Shown piece after piece: positions 19,791 through 28,419 of a stretch of 64,000 nt of DNA (the first letter of the stretch is position 1; each line of letters begins with the position of its first letter). The notes beneath the pieces were generated by a model. It was not told where the DNA came from. It did no database searches and was given only the letters and a program-made list of their open reading frames with translations. The DNA is from Neiella holothuriorum (lineage in GTDB: Bacteria > Pseudomonadota > Gammaproteobacteria > Enterobacterales > Neiellaceae). Made by a program: the position numbers and the translations under genes. The stretch covers positions 62,001 through 126,000 of the forward strand of contig NZ_JAHZSS010000007.1 in NCBI RefSeq assembly GCF_019457915.1, in the 5' to 3' direction.

Positions 19791-19821
19791 TTGACCTTAC
19801 TGCAAGGGTAAGGTTTAAGCT
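19791..19821 (+). promoter_or_regulatory. CueR-type promoter of copA operon
   Basis: TTGACC (19791-19796) and TAAGCT (19816-19821) are 19 bp apart. Between and over them lies a perfect dyad ACCTTAC (19794-19800), N7, GTAAGGT (19808-19814). This is the standard CueR/MerR operator architecture. Confidence 0.9.
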
Positions 19822-19856
19822 ATTCAATAGCAACACTCATTAATAAAGGTCGTGAT

Positions 19857-20054
19857 ATGAAAATGTTTGCCACTTGTGCTCTGCTCGTAGCCATTGTTTT
19901 GCTGTACTTGAGCGCCGGTATCGTACCAATCGCCGCTTTAATCCTTGTTGCATTAATTGCGCTTGTTTTCATCAAAACGGCGTCTCAGGGCCGCGACTGT
20001 TGTCAAACTAGCAGCTCAAAGTCCAACTGCTGTTCATCTAAGGAGGAGTTGTAA
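19857..20054 (+). CDS. Small membrane protein with two CC motifs, upstream of copA
   Basis: The 65-aa protein has two hydrophobic helices (about residues 5-23 and 24-42) and a short cytoplasmic-type tail with [16 protein letters not shown]. The AAAGGT Shine-Dalgarno is 6 nt before the ATG, and the stop overlaps the copA start (TAATG), so translation is probably coupled. I do not recognise a named family. The paired Cys-Cys motifs suggest Cu(I) binding or delivery to CopA, which is inference. Confidence 0.7.
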   Translation: MKMFATCALLVAIVLLYLSAGIVPIAALILVALIALVFIKTASQGRDCCQTSSSKSNCCSSKEEL

Positions 20055-22333
20055 TGTCCTTATCTCCAAGCCGGCCTAAAGCGGGTTCGACGCCCAACGG
20101 TGAAATTTGGTTATCGGTCACTGGGGCTAAATGTGCCAGTTGTGTCAGTAAAATTGAACAAGCCCTTATTCAAATCGAGGGTGTCAGCAATGCCCAAATG
20201 AACTTTGCAGACCGAACAGTTGCCGTAACCGGAAATGCTAGCGCAGAGCGGCTTATATCAACCATTGAACAAATCGGTTACCAAGCCAAGAAATTCGATG
20301 AAGATAATTTGTTAGATTCTCAATCAGCGCAGGAGCAACAAGACATATCTACGTACCGCAGCCGTTGGCGACATGCAATCCTGGCCCTAGGGCTTGGTTT
20401 CCCTCTGATGCTTTATGGACTGCTCGGTGGTGATATGTCGATTCAAACTCAGAACCAGCAGTTCATTTGGTTGCTGATTGGGCTAGCGACCGGAGGAGTT
20501 CTTTTCGCCTCTGGCAAACACTTTTTTGTAGGTGCATGGAAATCGCTCCTCAATCATACGGCAAGTATGGATACCCTAATAGCATTGGGGACAGGAACGG
20601 CTTGGCTTTATTCCATGGTTGTTGTGCTCTTCCCTGACGCTATTCCGTTGGCTGCGCGCCATGTTTATTTCGAAGCTTCAGCCATGATCATTGGTCTAAT
20701 CAACGTGGGCCTGGCACTAGAGCTCAAAGCTAGAGGCTCGGCCTCTTCTGCGATTAAAAAGTTGATCGGCTTGCAAGCTAAAACAGCAAGGGTCTTGCGC
20801 AATGAGCTAGAGCTAGATATTCCCATAGAGCATGTTTTGGCTGGCGATCTGATCCGCATTAGGCCAGGAGAGAAGATTCCGGTCGATGGGAAAATCATAG
20901 ACGGAAGATCTTCTATTGATGAGTCCATGCTGACCGGCGAGCCGATGCCTGTCAGCAAGGAGTCGGGCGATCGCGTATCTGCAGGCACTATTAACAAAAA
21001 TGGGACGCTTGTTTTTCAAGCGACGCACGTTGGTAAAGAAACCGCTCTTGCGCGAATCATTCACATGGTTAAGCAAGCTCAAGCCTCTAAGCCTTCAATT
21101 GGTCGACTTGCCGACTCGATCTCATCGTATTTCGTGCCTGCCATCATGATCATCTCAATCGTCTCTGCGCTTGCTTGGCTCAATTGGGGGCCGGATGGAG
21201 CACTGAGTCTAGCCATTATCTCCGCTACAACTGTGCTTATCATTGCCTGCCCCTGCGCATTGGGTCTAGCAACTCCAATGTCGGTTATGGTTGGCGTTGG
21301 CAAAGCAGCAGAGTCCGGCGTTTTGATCCGCAACGGCGAAGCACTGCAAACAGCCTCACAATTAACCACCATGGTATTGGATAAAACCGGAACCATCACC
21401 GAAGGCAAACCGCAAGTGACGGATCTCAAATTGTTAGGTGACTTGGAGGAATCGCAGGTTTTAACTCTATTGGCAAGCGTTGAGTCAGGTTCAGAGCACC
21501 CTATTGCCGAGGCGATATTGAGCGCCGCTCAAGAAAAAGAGCTTTCTTTAAGCCCGGTCGATCAGTTTGACTCAATTGATGGGCATGGCGTGAGTGCCAA
21601 GTCTGACGGTAAACATATTCTGATTGGCAACGATAAGCTGATGAATCGATTTTCCATCGAGTATGAGGCCCATGCGATAGCAACCAAAGAAATTGCACAA
21701 CAGGCCAAGACCCCGTTATTCGTTGCGATAGATGGAAAATTAGAAGCCTTAATCGCAATTTCAGACCCAGTAAAAGCTGATTCTCTAAGCGCAATTCAGA
21801 GCCTTAAAAATAGCGGTCTTAGGGTCATCATGATTACTGGTGATAACCAGCACACAGCTCAAGCGATAGCTTCTCAAGTCGGAATTGATGAAGTATTCGC
21901 TGAAGTTCTGCCAGAAGGAAAAGCACATGAAGTTCAAAAGCTACAGCAAGCCTTTGAGGTTGTAGGAATGACTGGAGATGGGATTAACGATGCTCCAGCC
22001 TTAGCACAAGCTGATGTTGGTTTTGCTATTGGTACAGGAACCGATATAGCAATCGAAAGCGCGGATATAGCACTGATGCAAGGCTCTTTGCACGGCCTCG
22101 CTGACGCCATTAATATCAGTAAAGCAACGCTCAAAAATATTAAGCAAAACCTATTTGGAGCATTCATCTATAACGCTGCGGGGGTTCCAATCGCCGCAGG
22201 TGTTTTGTATCCGTTTTGGGGAATACTGCTGAATCCAGTTATCGCGGGAGCGGCAATGGCTCTTTCATCTCTCACCGTGGTTAGCAATGCCAATCGCCTG
22301 CGTTGGCTTAAACGAAACATGAAGGGGGCTTAG
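20054..22333 (+). CDS. copA: Copper-exporting P1B-type ATPase
   Basis: The 759-aa protein has one N-terminal HMA domain (GAKCASC, Cys27 and Cys30), the membrane metal site CPC ([13 protein letters not shown], about residue 400), the phosphorylation motif DKTGT (about residue 443), the HP motif (SEHPIAEAI) and [20 protein letters not shown]. All catalytic residues are intact. It uses ATP to export Cu(I) from the cytoplasm. It is transcribed from a CueR-type promoter with the small CC protein upstream and a cupredoxin-like protein downstream. Confidence 0.96.
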   Translation: MSLSPSRPKAGSTPNGEIWLSVTGAKCASCVSKIEQALIQIEGVSNAQMNFADRTVAVTGNASAERLISTIEQIGYQAKKFDEDNLLDSQSAQEQQDISTYRSRWRHAILALGLGFPLMLYGLLGGDMSIQTQNQQFIWLLIGLATGGVLFASGKHFFVGAWKSLLNHTASMDTLIALGTGTAWLYSMVVVLFPDAIPLAARHVYFEASAMIIGLINVGLALELKARGSASSAIKKLIGLQAKTARVLRNELELDIPIEHVLAGDLIRIRPGEKIPVDGKIIDGRSSIDESMLTGEPMPVSKESGDRVSAGTINKNGTLVFQATHVGKETALARIIHMVKQAQASKPSIGRLADSISSYFVPAIMIISIVSALAWLNWGPDGALSLAIISATTVLIIACPCALGLATPMSVMVGVGKAAESGVLIRNGEALQTASQLTTMVLDKTGTITEGKPQVTDLKLLGDLEESQVLTLLASVESGSEHPIAEAILSAAQEKELSLSPVDQFDSIDGHGVSAKSDGKHILIGNDKLMNRFSIEYEAHAIATKEIAQQAKTPLFVAIDGKLEALIAISDPVKADSLSAIQSLKNSGLRVIMITGDNQHTAQAIASQVGIDEVFAEVLPEGKAHEVQKLQQAFEVVGMTGDGINDAPALAQADVGFAIGTGTDIAIESADIALMQGSLHGLADAINISKATLKNIKQNLFGAFIYNAAGVPIAAGVLYPFWGILLNPVIAGAAMALSSLTVVSNANRLRWLKRNMKGA

Positions 22334-22337
22334 CAGC

Positions 22338-22691
22338 ATGACCACCATCAATATTATCGGGCTTGCTATCATCTTACTAATCGTTTGGTGGTTCTGGCTT
22401 TATCGTCCTAAGCCCGCTGTTAAATTACAAAGTAATCTAGTTATTACCGTCGAGAATGGGGTATACACACCAGCTTTTATTCAAATTAATGCGATGCAAC
22501 AATCTCAACTCACTTTTCATCGTAAAGATCCATCCCCATGTGCAAGCTCTATTGTTATTCCGGCAGCAGATTTTTCTATTGAGCTTCCGTTGAACAAGTC
22601 GGTGAGCTTAACATTACCGCCCCTTGCAAAGGGAGAATATGAATTTCATTGTCCGATGAAGATGTATAGCGGAAAAATTCGGGCGGACTAG
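22338..22691 (+). CDS. Membrane-anchored cupredoxin-like protein
   Basis: The 117-aa protein has an N-terminal membrane anchor (IIGLAIILLIVWWFWLY) and a cupredoxin-like beta domain (NGVYTPAFIQINAMQQ) with DPSPCASS and a C-terminal FHCPMKMYSG. The Cys, Met and nearby His match a periplasmic copper site of the EfeO-type cupredoxin fold. It lies 4 bp after copA, so it may accept exported copper. It is the last cargo gene before the CRISPR array, which faces it. Confidence 0.8.
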   Translation: MTTINIIGLAIILLIVWWFWLYRPKPAVKLQSNLVITVENGVYTPAFIQINAMQQSQLTFHRKDPSPCASSIVIPAADFSIELPLNKSVSLTLPPLAKGEYEFHCPMKMYSGKIRAD

Positions 22692-22750
22692 CTACTCACA
22701 AGAGAAGAACCTAGAGCTCCCAAACTTAAACTTGCACAAAGCAACAGCCC

Positions 22751-22781
22751 TAAAAAAGAAACCCAACCAAATTAGTGGGTT
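22751..22781 (-). terminator. Terminator of the CRISPR transcript (possibly bidirectional)
   Basis: Stem AACCCA (22760-22765) pairs with TGGGTT (22776-22781). On the minus strand it is followed by TCTTTTTT, so it should end the array transcript one base beyond the atypical repeat (22782). Read on the plus strand it may also end the copA operon. Confidence 0.65.
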
Positions 22782-22856
22782 CTTGTTTTCTGCTTGCTCA
22801 GCAGGTTTGGTTGCTTTCTTCCTGATCTATTTTTAGCTGCCTATGCGGCAGGTCAC
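22782..22856 (-). ncRNA. Predicted ffs-homing guide RNA unit (short spacer with atypical repeat)
   Basis: The unit is: typical repeat 4 (22829-22856, supplying the 5' handle CTAAAAAT), a 19-nt spacer AGATCAGGAAGAAAGCAAC, and an atypical repeat whose hairpin is CTGCT-GAGCA-AGCAG. The spacer matches ffs at 38533-38551 (minus strand) with mismatches only at positions 6, 12 and 18. The atypical repeat shares about 17 of 28 positions with the typical one and keeps the stem by a C-G to T-A change. It should give a shortened crRNA that sends the transposon to ffs. Confidence 0.8.
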
Positions 22857-23036
22857 TTACTACATGCAAGTGTGTTTGTGCTCGCTATCTTTTTAGCTGC
22901 CTATGCGACAGGTCACGATGGCATGTGTGTCAGTATTGCCATTGAACTCTTTTTAGCTGCCTATGCGACAGGTCACACTCAGCGCCTTGAGCTACTACAA
23001 GGGTTGATCTTTTTAGCTGCCTATGCGACAGGTCAC
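22782..23036 (-). CRISPR. Type I-F3 CRISPR array: 4 typical repeats, 1 atypical repeat, 3 normal and 1 short spacer
   Basis: Read on the minus strand, 28-bp repeats lie at 23009-23036, 22949-22976, 22889-22916 and 22829-22856, separated by three spacers of exactly 32 nt. The first three repeats are identical and fold CTGTC-GCATA-GGCAG. The fourth differs by CTGCC in the stem and a final T in place of G. After it come a short spacer (22810-22828) and a diverged repeat (22782-22809). The array follows cas6 on the same strand, as in I-F systems. The repeat start GTGACCTG and end GCTAAAAAG are of the I-F family. Targets of spacers 1-3 were not found in the window. Confidence 0.95.
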
Positions 23037-23152
23037 TATTAAAATTAGTCAGCAAACGCATGAATTACAAGGTGTTTCCTGATCAGGTAATTAGAAAACC
23101 AACAATTTATAGGGTTAATTAAGCGCCTGATTTAAAAGATAAATATTGCAAC
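23037..23152 (-). promoter_or_regulatory. CRISPR leader between cas6 and the array
   Basis: This 116-bp AT-rich stretch separates the cas6 stop from the first repeat, the normal place for a leader and array promoter. I cannot pick a clear -35/-10 pair, and the CTTAG-N5-CTAAG dyad seen before tniQ is absent here. Confidence 0.5.
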
Positions 23153-23761
23153 TTAAGAAAAAAGGGGTAAATCGATATTCGGCACGCTTCCTTGCCAACG
23201 CTGATTGGTTGCTAGACCATAGGAGTTGAAACCAGCTGCATTCACCTCACGAGCATCCTGCTTTTGCACATGCAAAACAAACTCTTGTTGTGAGCATTTA
23301 CTTTCGATTGGTATGCGGTGAAAAAAGTCAAACTCACGTTCTTCTGAAGCTTGAGGTATATAGTTATCGCAGCCACTTCGCTCAATAGCCCTGCTCATTC
23401 GTCTTCGTTTAGATGCAACAAAGGTTTTAGCAATAGTCTGGTTTCTCACAAAGCGTACTTTAGGCAACTGTTCTGGTAACACTTGCACGCTAGACACATT
23501 GAAAAGCCCTTCCTGCTTCATCATCGAGAAATACGGCTGGTAGCTTAGACCGACTAGTTCTTTCTCTGATGGACCGACAAAAGCGATGGCTTTGCCAACC
23601 GACTGAATCCCCCAGAGCGGGAATGCAACACCAATGGAGTTTGCTGCGTTTTCATTCGAGCTCAAGAAACCATGCAACGTTTTGATGCACCGGCCTGCAA
23701 GCAAGTTGCAATCGGCAGACTCAGGAACAAACTCAACAACAAAGCCATAGCGACTACTCAT
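23153..23761 (-). CDS. cas6f: Cas6f (Csy4) CRISPR RNA endonuclease
   Basis: The 202-aa protein has the Csy4 N-terminal region with His30 in GRCIKTLHGFL, equivalent to the catalytic His29 of Pseudomonas Csy4, an Arg/Lys-rich segment (SKRRRMSR) for hairpin binding, and a C-terminal Gly-containing loop (FNSYGLATNQRWQGSVP). It cuts repeats after the hairpin and stays on the crRNA 3' end. In I-F3 systems TniQ docks at this end. It overlaps cas7 by 4 bp (ATGA). Confidence 0.93.
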   Translation of the reverse strand: MSSRYGFVVEFVPESADCNLLAGRCIKTLHGFLSSNENAANSIGVAFPLWGIQSVGKAIAFVGPSEKELVGLSYQPYFSMMKQEGLFNVSSVQVLPEQLPKVRFVRNQTIAKTFVASKRRRMSRAIERSGCDNYIPQASEEREFDFFHRIPIESKCSQQEFVLHVQKQDAREVNAAGFNSYGLATNQRWQGSVPNIDLPLFS

Positions 23762-24789
23762 TTCTTACCCTTAGATGCTCCGTTGAATACACCAGCTTTG
23801 ATCAAAACAGCCATGATGAAGTGCACTTCGTTTGGGATTTCTTTTCCCTGCTCTAGTCGTTCAATCCAGTGCTCGGTACGTCCGACAAGCTGGTAAAAAT
23901 CATTCCCATTCTTAGGGTGCCTGCGGGCAATCACATATTCTCTATCAGATCCATACTCATTGACTCTCAATCGCTTATCTGCATTTGGTTGCCACCAATC
24001 ATCAATCATTTGCAATGCTGCGCCCACCTTTTGCGCATGAAAGGCAACGGTTTCTTGCCCGTTGAGCAGGGTCTTTGCCAACTGTCTTGAGGGCACACCA
24101 TCATGCTTTGAATCAACGAACTCTTGACTAGGATAAATTTCGTCACCGCCACCCACTGTGAGTTTGGCGTTTACATCGAGGTAATAGAGAGAGTTCGGAT
24201 CAGTGAGACCTTTTTCGATAAATGCTTTTAGGTTTTCTAGCGCGTCTTGTGCTTCACCCTTCCAAGAGCTTGCCCATTGGAGGCTATATGCGTTTGAGAT
24301 TGTTATGACTCGGTCGTCGTTCGTCAAAACCTTAATATCTAGTGAGCGGCAGGTGCGATTACGCCACAGCCATGTTCCCATGAGTATGTTCTTCGCAATC
24401 CTCTTGGCTATTTGGGCGTAGCCTCCGCGCTGTTTATATAGCTCAGCGAGAGCAGTTAAGGTTTGTCTTGTTTCATCAAGAGCACACACGTTGGGCTTCA
24501 GGGAATTAGCATTGATACGCAGTGAAAAGTCACAATAAATCTCAGAAACCCTTGGCGGCACGTAACACTCTTCAATGAACTGCGGGTTCGAATAGGCCAG
24601 AGCTTGCGGTGCCGTATCCTTAGGTTTCATGCCTTTGGATTCAAAACCCTCTGCAAAACCAGCTTTTGGCGCTCTAATACGAGTTCGATCGACACCGATA
24701 GGCTGTTCTTTGTCATCAACGAGATAATAAAAATATGCCTTACCCGGAGAGAGCGAGCGACAATAATTCAGCTGAGAGCACAATTCCAT
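23758..24789 (-). CDS. cas7f: Cas7f (Csy3) Cascade backbone
   Basis: The 343-aa protein matches Csy3/Cas7f in length and order. It contains blocks typical of the family (VCALDETRQTLTALAEL, GNDFYQLVGRTEHWIERLEQG). Six copies normally coat a 32-nt spacer, each covering 6 nt, so the short homing guide found here would hold about two fewer copies. Transcribed between cas8/5 (6-bp gap) and cas6. Confidence 0.92.
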   Translation of the reverse strand: MELCSQLNYCRSLSPGKAYFYYLVDDKEQPIGVDRTRIRAPKAGFAEGFESKGMKPKDTAPQALAYSNPQFIEECYVPPRVSEIYCDFSLRINANSLKPNVCALDETRQTLTALAELYKQRGGYAQIAKRIAKNILMGTWLWRNRTCRSLDIKVLTNDDRVITISNAYSLQWASSWKGEAQDALENLKAFIEKGLTDPNSLYYLDVNAKLTVGGGDEIYPSQEFVDSKHDGVPSRQLAKTLLNGQETVAFHAQKVGAALQMIDDWWQPNADKRLRVNEYGSDREYVIARRHPKNGNDFYQLVGRTEHWIERLEQGKEIPNEVHFIMAVLIKAGVFNGASKGKK

Positions 24790-24795
24790 AGAAGC

Positions 24796-26832
24796 TTAGT
24801 CCTGATCCTTTTCTATAAGAATAGACTCATGACTTGACCTCATGCGCCAAAAAGCGCTGCTAAAAAAGTGAGGTTGGCCAAGTAATCGCACTTCAATGGG
24901 ATTCAACGCCTTCGCGATTCCCAGCAAGTTATCTGCGTAAGAATGCATCGAAGAAACGCTCCCGCTTCGCTCGCAGGGCGTATGCATATGTTGATAACCA
25001 GGCGCCGTTGCGATGAAAGACTCATCTTGCTCTAACTCGTTTAACAGTTCGTAAAACGAATCCGTATGAAACCCTGCCGGGTAAACCCAACTTGCACTGC
25101 AATCGATACCCTTAAGAAGAAAAAACAGCTCCGACCGGCAGCTAAAACTTCGAAGCCATGATGTGTTTTTTTTAAGTTCAGGCGGAAAGACAGTTCCCCC
25201 GGCCAGCGTTAAAGGAAGGTTCGCCTGAAGACTTTGATATCGCGCCGCTAAGTCGATATTTGTATGGACTTTGATAACAAGATCGAACTCTAAATCAGAT
25301 CGCCAATTGCATCTAGTGGTAGGTCGCTTGGCCGCCGAAACCACTCGTTTTTTTGCAACGCTTTTCGGCTCGGCCAAGTTTGCAGCATTAAAAAGACGTT
25401 CTGAGCGCACGACCAAAGCGAAACTTATGAAGCTTAGCGGTTCACTCTCTTTAAGGCTTGCCCTCATGCCTCGTTCAAACTGATGCATAAAGCCCCAAAA
25501 TGCTGTCAAACTTGGCAGGCCAACCACAGAAGGGCTGCTTTGTGCATTACAATCTTCTGCTCGCATTTCGGTTAGATAAATATACTGTTCAGTGGATGGC
25601 AACTCCGTTGACAACGTTTTTTGAAACTGTTTCAAAATCCAATTGATTTGAGTTCGAATGGGCTGGATCAATCGACCATGAAACGCAAATCGTTTGGAAT
25701 ATTTATTGTTCTGCAAAGTTAAGTGAGCCTGCTGGCTCAGTGCTTTGCCAAGCCTGGTGATCTCATCGGTAGGTAGCTGAATAAACTCCTTAGCAATGGG
25801 AGTAAGTTCCTCTGCATCAACCGTTGTCTCTTCGTATTGGTCCCTCAATTCAATCATTGGAAGTAACCACAGCGCCAAATACTTGCGTAAAACTTTGACC
25901 TGACTATTGCGGGCTCGGTGATAGTCTTGGCGGGTAAGTGCAGGTTCATAACCGCACAAATGAGCTAATACGTTGCAAATTCTCCGATTGGTTAGCTGAT
26001 AATCATCAAAATACTTGGCGCGGTTCTTTCGGCTTTGCAACAGGCCATGTTGGGGCTTATGCTTCGTCTGGAGCGGCGAGAAAAGTTGCCTGTGATTACC
26101 ACCAATACTGGCGCTGAGATTGCTAACGCTTGCAGGATGTGGCAGTTCCGAACTCACAAAGCGATGGTCTGTTTGCATGCGACTTGCTCGTTCCGCTTGA
26201 ACTTGCTGGGCATGGCTAACAACAGGTGTGACAGAAACATAACCCTGCTGATAAGGGAATTGAACCTGAGGCGAGTATGGGCTTACTTCATCTGGGTACG
26301 ATGGAATTCTTATACTTTCTCGAACTGTTTCCGTTAGTTTTTCTAACCGATCTTTGTTTAAGCCCAGTTTTTTGAGAGCCCAAAGCCATGCACGGGCCCT
26401 CTGCCGCACTTCCTCCATCAAGGAAGTTTCTCTTCCTTCCCACAAAAATGTATTGAACAACCAGATAGTGTGGCGGTAGCACCCCGAATTGTGTGCCCAG
26501 CCAAGTTCTGGAGGATTGGCATGCTCAGTAATAATACGCTGCCCATACACTCGCGAATCTGGATATTTAAGGTTGTGAGTATGCGCCCATACCAACTCGC
26601 CAAGAGCAATGTCAAAGAAGCTCTCGTGCTCAAAGTAACTTTTGGCACGTTTAACGTCTAAATAGTCGTTGCAAACCGGTTTGCTTAGCGACAGGTTGAG
26701 TAGAATTACCAGCGCACTTAATTCGTCTCCGGTAACATCCACAGGCTCGGTATACAGCATGAATGCCCGCTTGATAACCTCTTGCTGCTTTGTCACAGGC
26801 TCAATTTTGGTGAGCTCTCGTAATTGCTTCAT
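24796..26832 (-). CDS. cas8f: Cas8f-Cas5f fusion of I-F3 Cascade
   Basis: The predicted protein is 678 aa, about the length of the fused Cas8/Cas5 subunit of CRISPR-associated transposons, where one protein replaces separate Csy1 and Csy2. It should bind the crRNA 5' handle and recognise the PAM. The frame opens at 26850, but the ATG at 26832 overlaps the tniQ stop (ATGA), so that start is preferred. The C-terminal part (LSLSKPVC... is N-terminal; LNPIEVRLLGQPHFFSSAFW near the end) looks Csy2-like. No nuclease motif is seen, as expected of a targeting-only complex. Confidence 0.88.
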   Translation of the reverse strand: MKQLRELTKIEPVTKQQEVIKRAFMLYTEPVDVTGDELSALVILLNLSLSKPVCNDYLDVKRAKSYFEHESFFDIALGELVWAHTHNLKYPDSRVYGQRIITEHANPPELGWAHNSGCYRHTIWLFNTFLWEGRETSLMEEVRQRARAWLWALKKLGLNKDRLEKLTETVRESIRIPSYPDEVSPYSPQVQFPYQQGYVSVTPVVSHAQQVQAERASRMQTDHRFVSSELPHPASVSNLSASIGGNHRQLFSPLQTKHKPQHGLLQSRKNRAKYFDDYQLTNRRICNVLAHLCGYEPALTRQDYHRARNSQVKVLRKYLALWLLPMIELRDQYEETTVDAEELTPIAKEFIQLPTDEITRLGKALSQQAHLTLQNNKYSKRFAFHGRLIQPIRTQINWILKQFQKTLSTELPSTEQYIYLTEMRAEDCNAQSSPSVVGLPSLTAFWGFMHQFERGMRASLKESEPLSFISFALVVRSERLFNAANLAEPKSVAKKRVVSAAKRPTTRCNWRSDLEFDLVIKVHTNIDLAARYQSLQANLPLTLAGGTVFPPELKKNTSWLRSFSCRSELFFLLKGIDCSASWVYPAGFHTDSFYELLNELEQDESFIATAPGYQHMHTPCERSGSVSSMHSYADNLLGIAKALNPIEVRLLGQPHFFSSAFWRMRSSHESILIEKDQD

Positions 26833-28037
26833 AATCCACCTTGGGCGCAATCATTAGCGGAACTATTGAAAGCAGTCCCCAACAAGGCGAGCCTCGTATC
26901 GACGATCGAACTAAGTGTAAAAGCGGGCTGATATGAGGGCAGCTTGCTATGCAGACTAACTCGGGTTGCAAGCTTAACTTCACCCTGTTCATACAGTAGA
27001 TAGATTCGGTTGGTCGAGCAAGACAGCAACGCAGCTGCATCAAGTACACTCACCAAAACGTCGCCAAGACCACCAGTCTTCGAGGTTGGCACCGACACTG
27101 CAGAAAGTAGCCCTTCAAACAAAGCACTAAGCACAATATTACGTTTGAAATCTCGATACGGTAACCGCGAACAATCGCGTAAGGTTGTGCCCAAGACATC
27201 ATCGAGCGAAGTTTGTTGCCAGGGCTTCATCCGTGTTTGATCCGCTTTAGCCATCGCGTCTTTGAGTTCAACTTTGAAATTTTCAGGCCATTCACGGCAA
27301 TAATTATAAAACCATTGAATATCGATATCAGATTCAGCTCGGGAACGAAGAAACCATGACAAGAAGCCGAACCTTGCCGAGATGTCTAAATCGCTCAAGC
27401 AATACCCCTCTGCTTTGGTTACCACCAATATGGTTGATAGCCACAGGCTAGCCTCATTTGCCGGCTTCGTTTGCGCATTGCGAAAGTCAAAACCACAATC
27501 GCAATGAGTTATATCCTCCGAGTATTTAAAGTCACAACTTTTGCCACATTCTGGGCATTGGTGCAGCAGCTCTCTCCCATGAAAATGACAGGCTGTGTAC
27601 GGAAGTAACTCCCAGCGCTGTCGAATATAGGCTCTATGACGAAGGCATTGAGGGCATACAGGAGTGTTATTCATGCGGAGCATTGCTAGTGGGAAATCAA
27701 CGCCCATTCGGTGAACTGCACGTTGGTCTGGCGAGAGATGAGTATCCGAGCGTGTCAAAGCCAACTTGAGAATGGAAAAAGGCTCTAACTGCAAATCCGT
27801 TTCTAGTTGGCGCAGGACTCTAACACGCAGTTGGTGACTGCTTTGGGCATGATAGACATTGATGCGCTCTAGTTCTTTGGGTAATGCCCCCGAAACAGCC
27901 TCGTTCTGTTCCAGAAAGCGACAAAGACACTCTTCGGCAAAGTGAGTAAAGCGCTCATAGCCTTGATGCTGGCAAAGGCGTAGCAAGCAGCTTTCCAGCG
28001 ACTCATCAGGGTAGAAGGTGAGATTGCGGTTTTCCAT
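26829..28037 (-). CDS. tniQ: TniQ, the adaptor between Cascade and the transposase
   Basis: The 402-aa protein has the TniQ N-terminal pattern (FYPDESLESCLLRLCQHQGYERF), a zinc-ribbon region (CPQCLRHRAYIRQRW, CPECGKSCDF, THCDCGFDF) and helical C-terminal repeats. The frame opens at 28112, but that would place the start upstream of the operator, so the ATG at 28037 is chosen. TniQ dimers bind Cas6 and Cas7 at the crRNA 3' end and recruit TnsC. It heads the tniQ-cas8/5-cas7-cas6 operon. No second TnsD-like TniQ is in the window. Confidence 0.95.
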   Translation of the reverse strand: MENRNLTFYPDESLESCLLRLCQHQGYERFTHFAEECLCRFLEQNEAVSGALPKELERINVYHAQSSHQLRVRVLRQLETDLQLEPFSILKLALTRSDTHLSPDQRAVHRMGVDFPLAMLRMNNTPVCPQCLRHRAYIRQRWELLPYTACHFHGRELLHQCPECGKSCDFKYSEDITHCDCGFDFRNAQTKPANEASLWLSTILVVTKAEGYCLSDLDISARFGFLSWFLRSRAESDIDIQWFYNYCREWPENFKVELKDAMAKADQTRMKPWQQTSLDDVLGTTLRDCSRLPYRDFKRNIVLSALFEGLLSAVSVPTSKTGGLGDVLVSVLDAAALLSCSTNRIYLLYEQGEVKLATRVSLHSKLPSYQPAFTLSSIVDTRLALLGTAFNSSANDCAQGGL

Positions 28038-28039
28038 AA

Positions 28040-28074
28040 CACACCAAAACTTAGTTAATCTAAGTTTTAGTGTG
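28040..28074 (-). promoter_or_regulatory. Large dyad operator in front of tniQ-cas operon
   Basis: Two 15-bp arms (28040-28054 and 28060-28074) match at 14 of 15 positions around a 5-bp centre. The core is AAAACTTAG-N5-CTAAGTTTT, with outer CACAC/GTGTG. It ends 2 bp before the tniQ ATG, so a bound protein would block transcription or initiation. The same core occurs twice upstream of xre. Confidence 0.85.
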
Positions 28075-28419
28075 TTGTATTTTGCCCTAGTTGCCAGCCG
28101 AAGTAAGTCCATTTGTTAACACCGTGACATGTATCAAATAAAACTGGATTAGTCTGGACGTAATCCGTCACTCTTCGGCTCAAGGCTAGAGCAGATCTGG
28201 CAAGTATCTCTAACTAGTTTATGCCCCGAAGTGAGTTAGGCCATTGTGCAACATTGACGCCTTAAAGGACGTCTCATCCAAATTTAGGTAATGACATTAA
28301 TATAAGTTATTTCTAATTTATTGACCCAAGTCTCTTTATGAGTGGCGGGCTGAGAGTAGCTTTGGATAACGTTGGAGGTCAGGTTTTATAACCAAGTAAT
28401 GTTAAGACAAGGAGTAAAC
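28075..28419. other. 345-bp intergenic region between tniQ and the 49-aa gene
   Basis: This stretch holds the promoter side of tniQ (minus) and of the 49-aa gene (plus). I see no repeat, RNA gene or further copy of the CTTAG-N5-CTAAG dyad in it. Confidence 0.5.

Noticed and set aside
22797-22828. Reading the ffs spacer as a normal 32-nt spacer
   Set aside because: Mismatches cluster beyond position 21, the next 28 nt have no Cas6 hairpin in that register, and the insertion distance would be only 40 bp.
22794-23042. 82-codon plus-strand frame with repeated FLAAYATGH motif
   Set aside because: It is translation of the CRISPR repeats in the wrong strand and not a gene.
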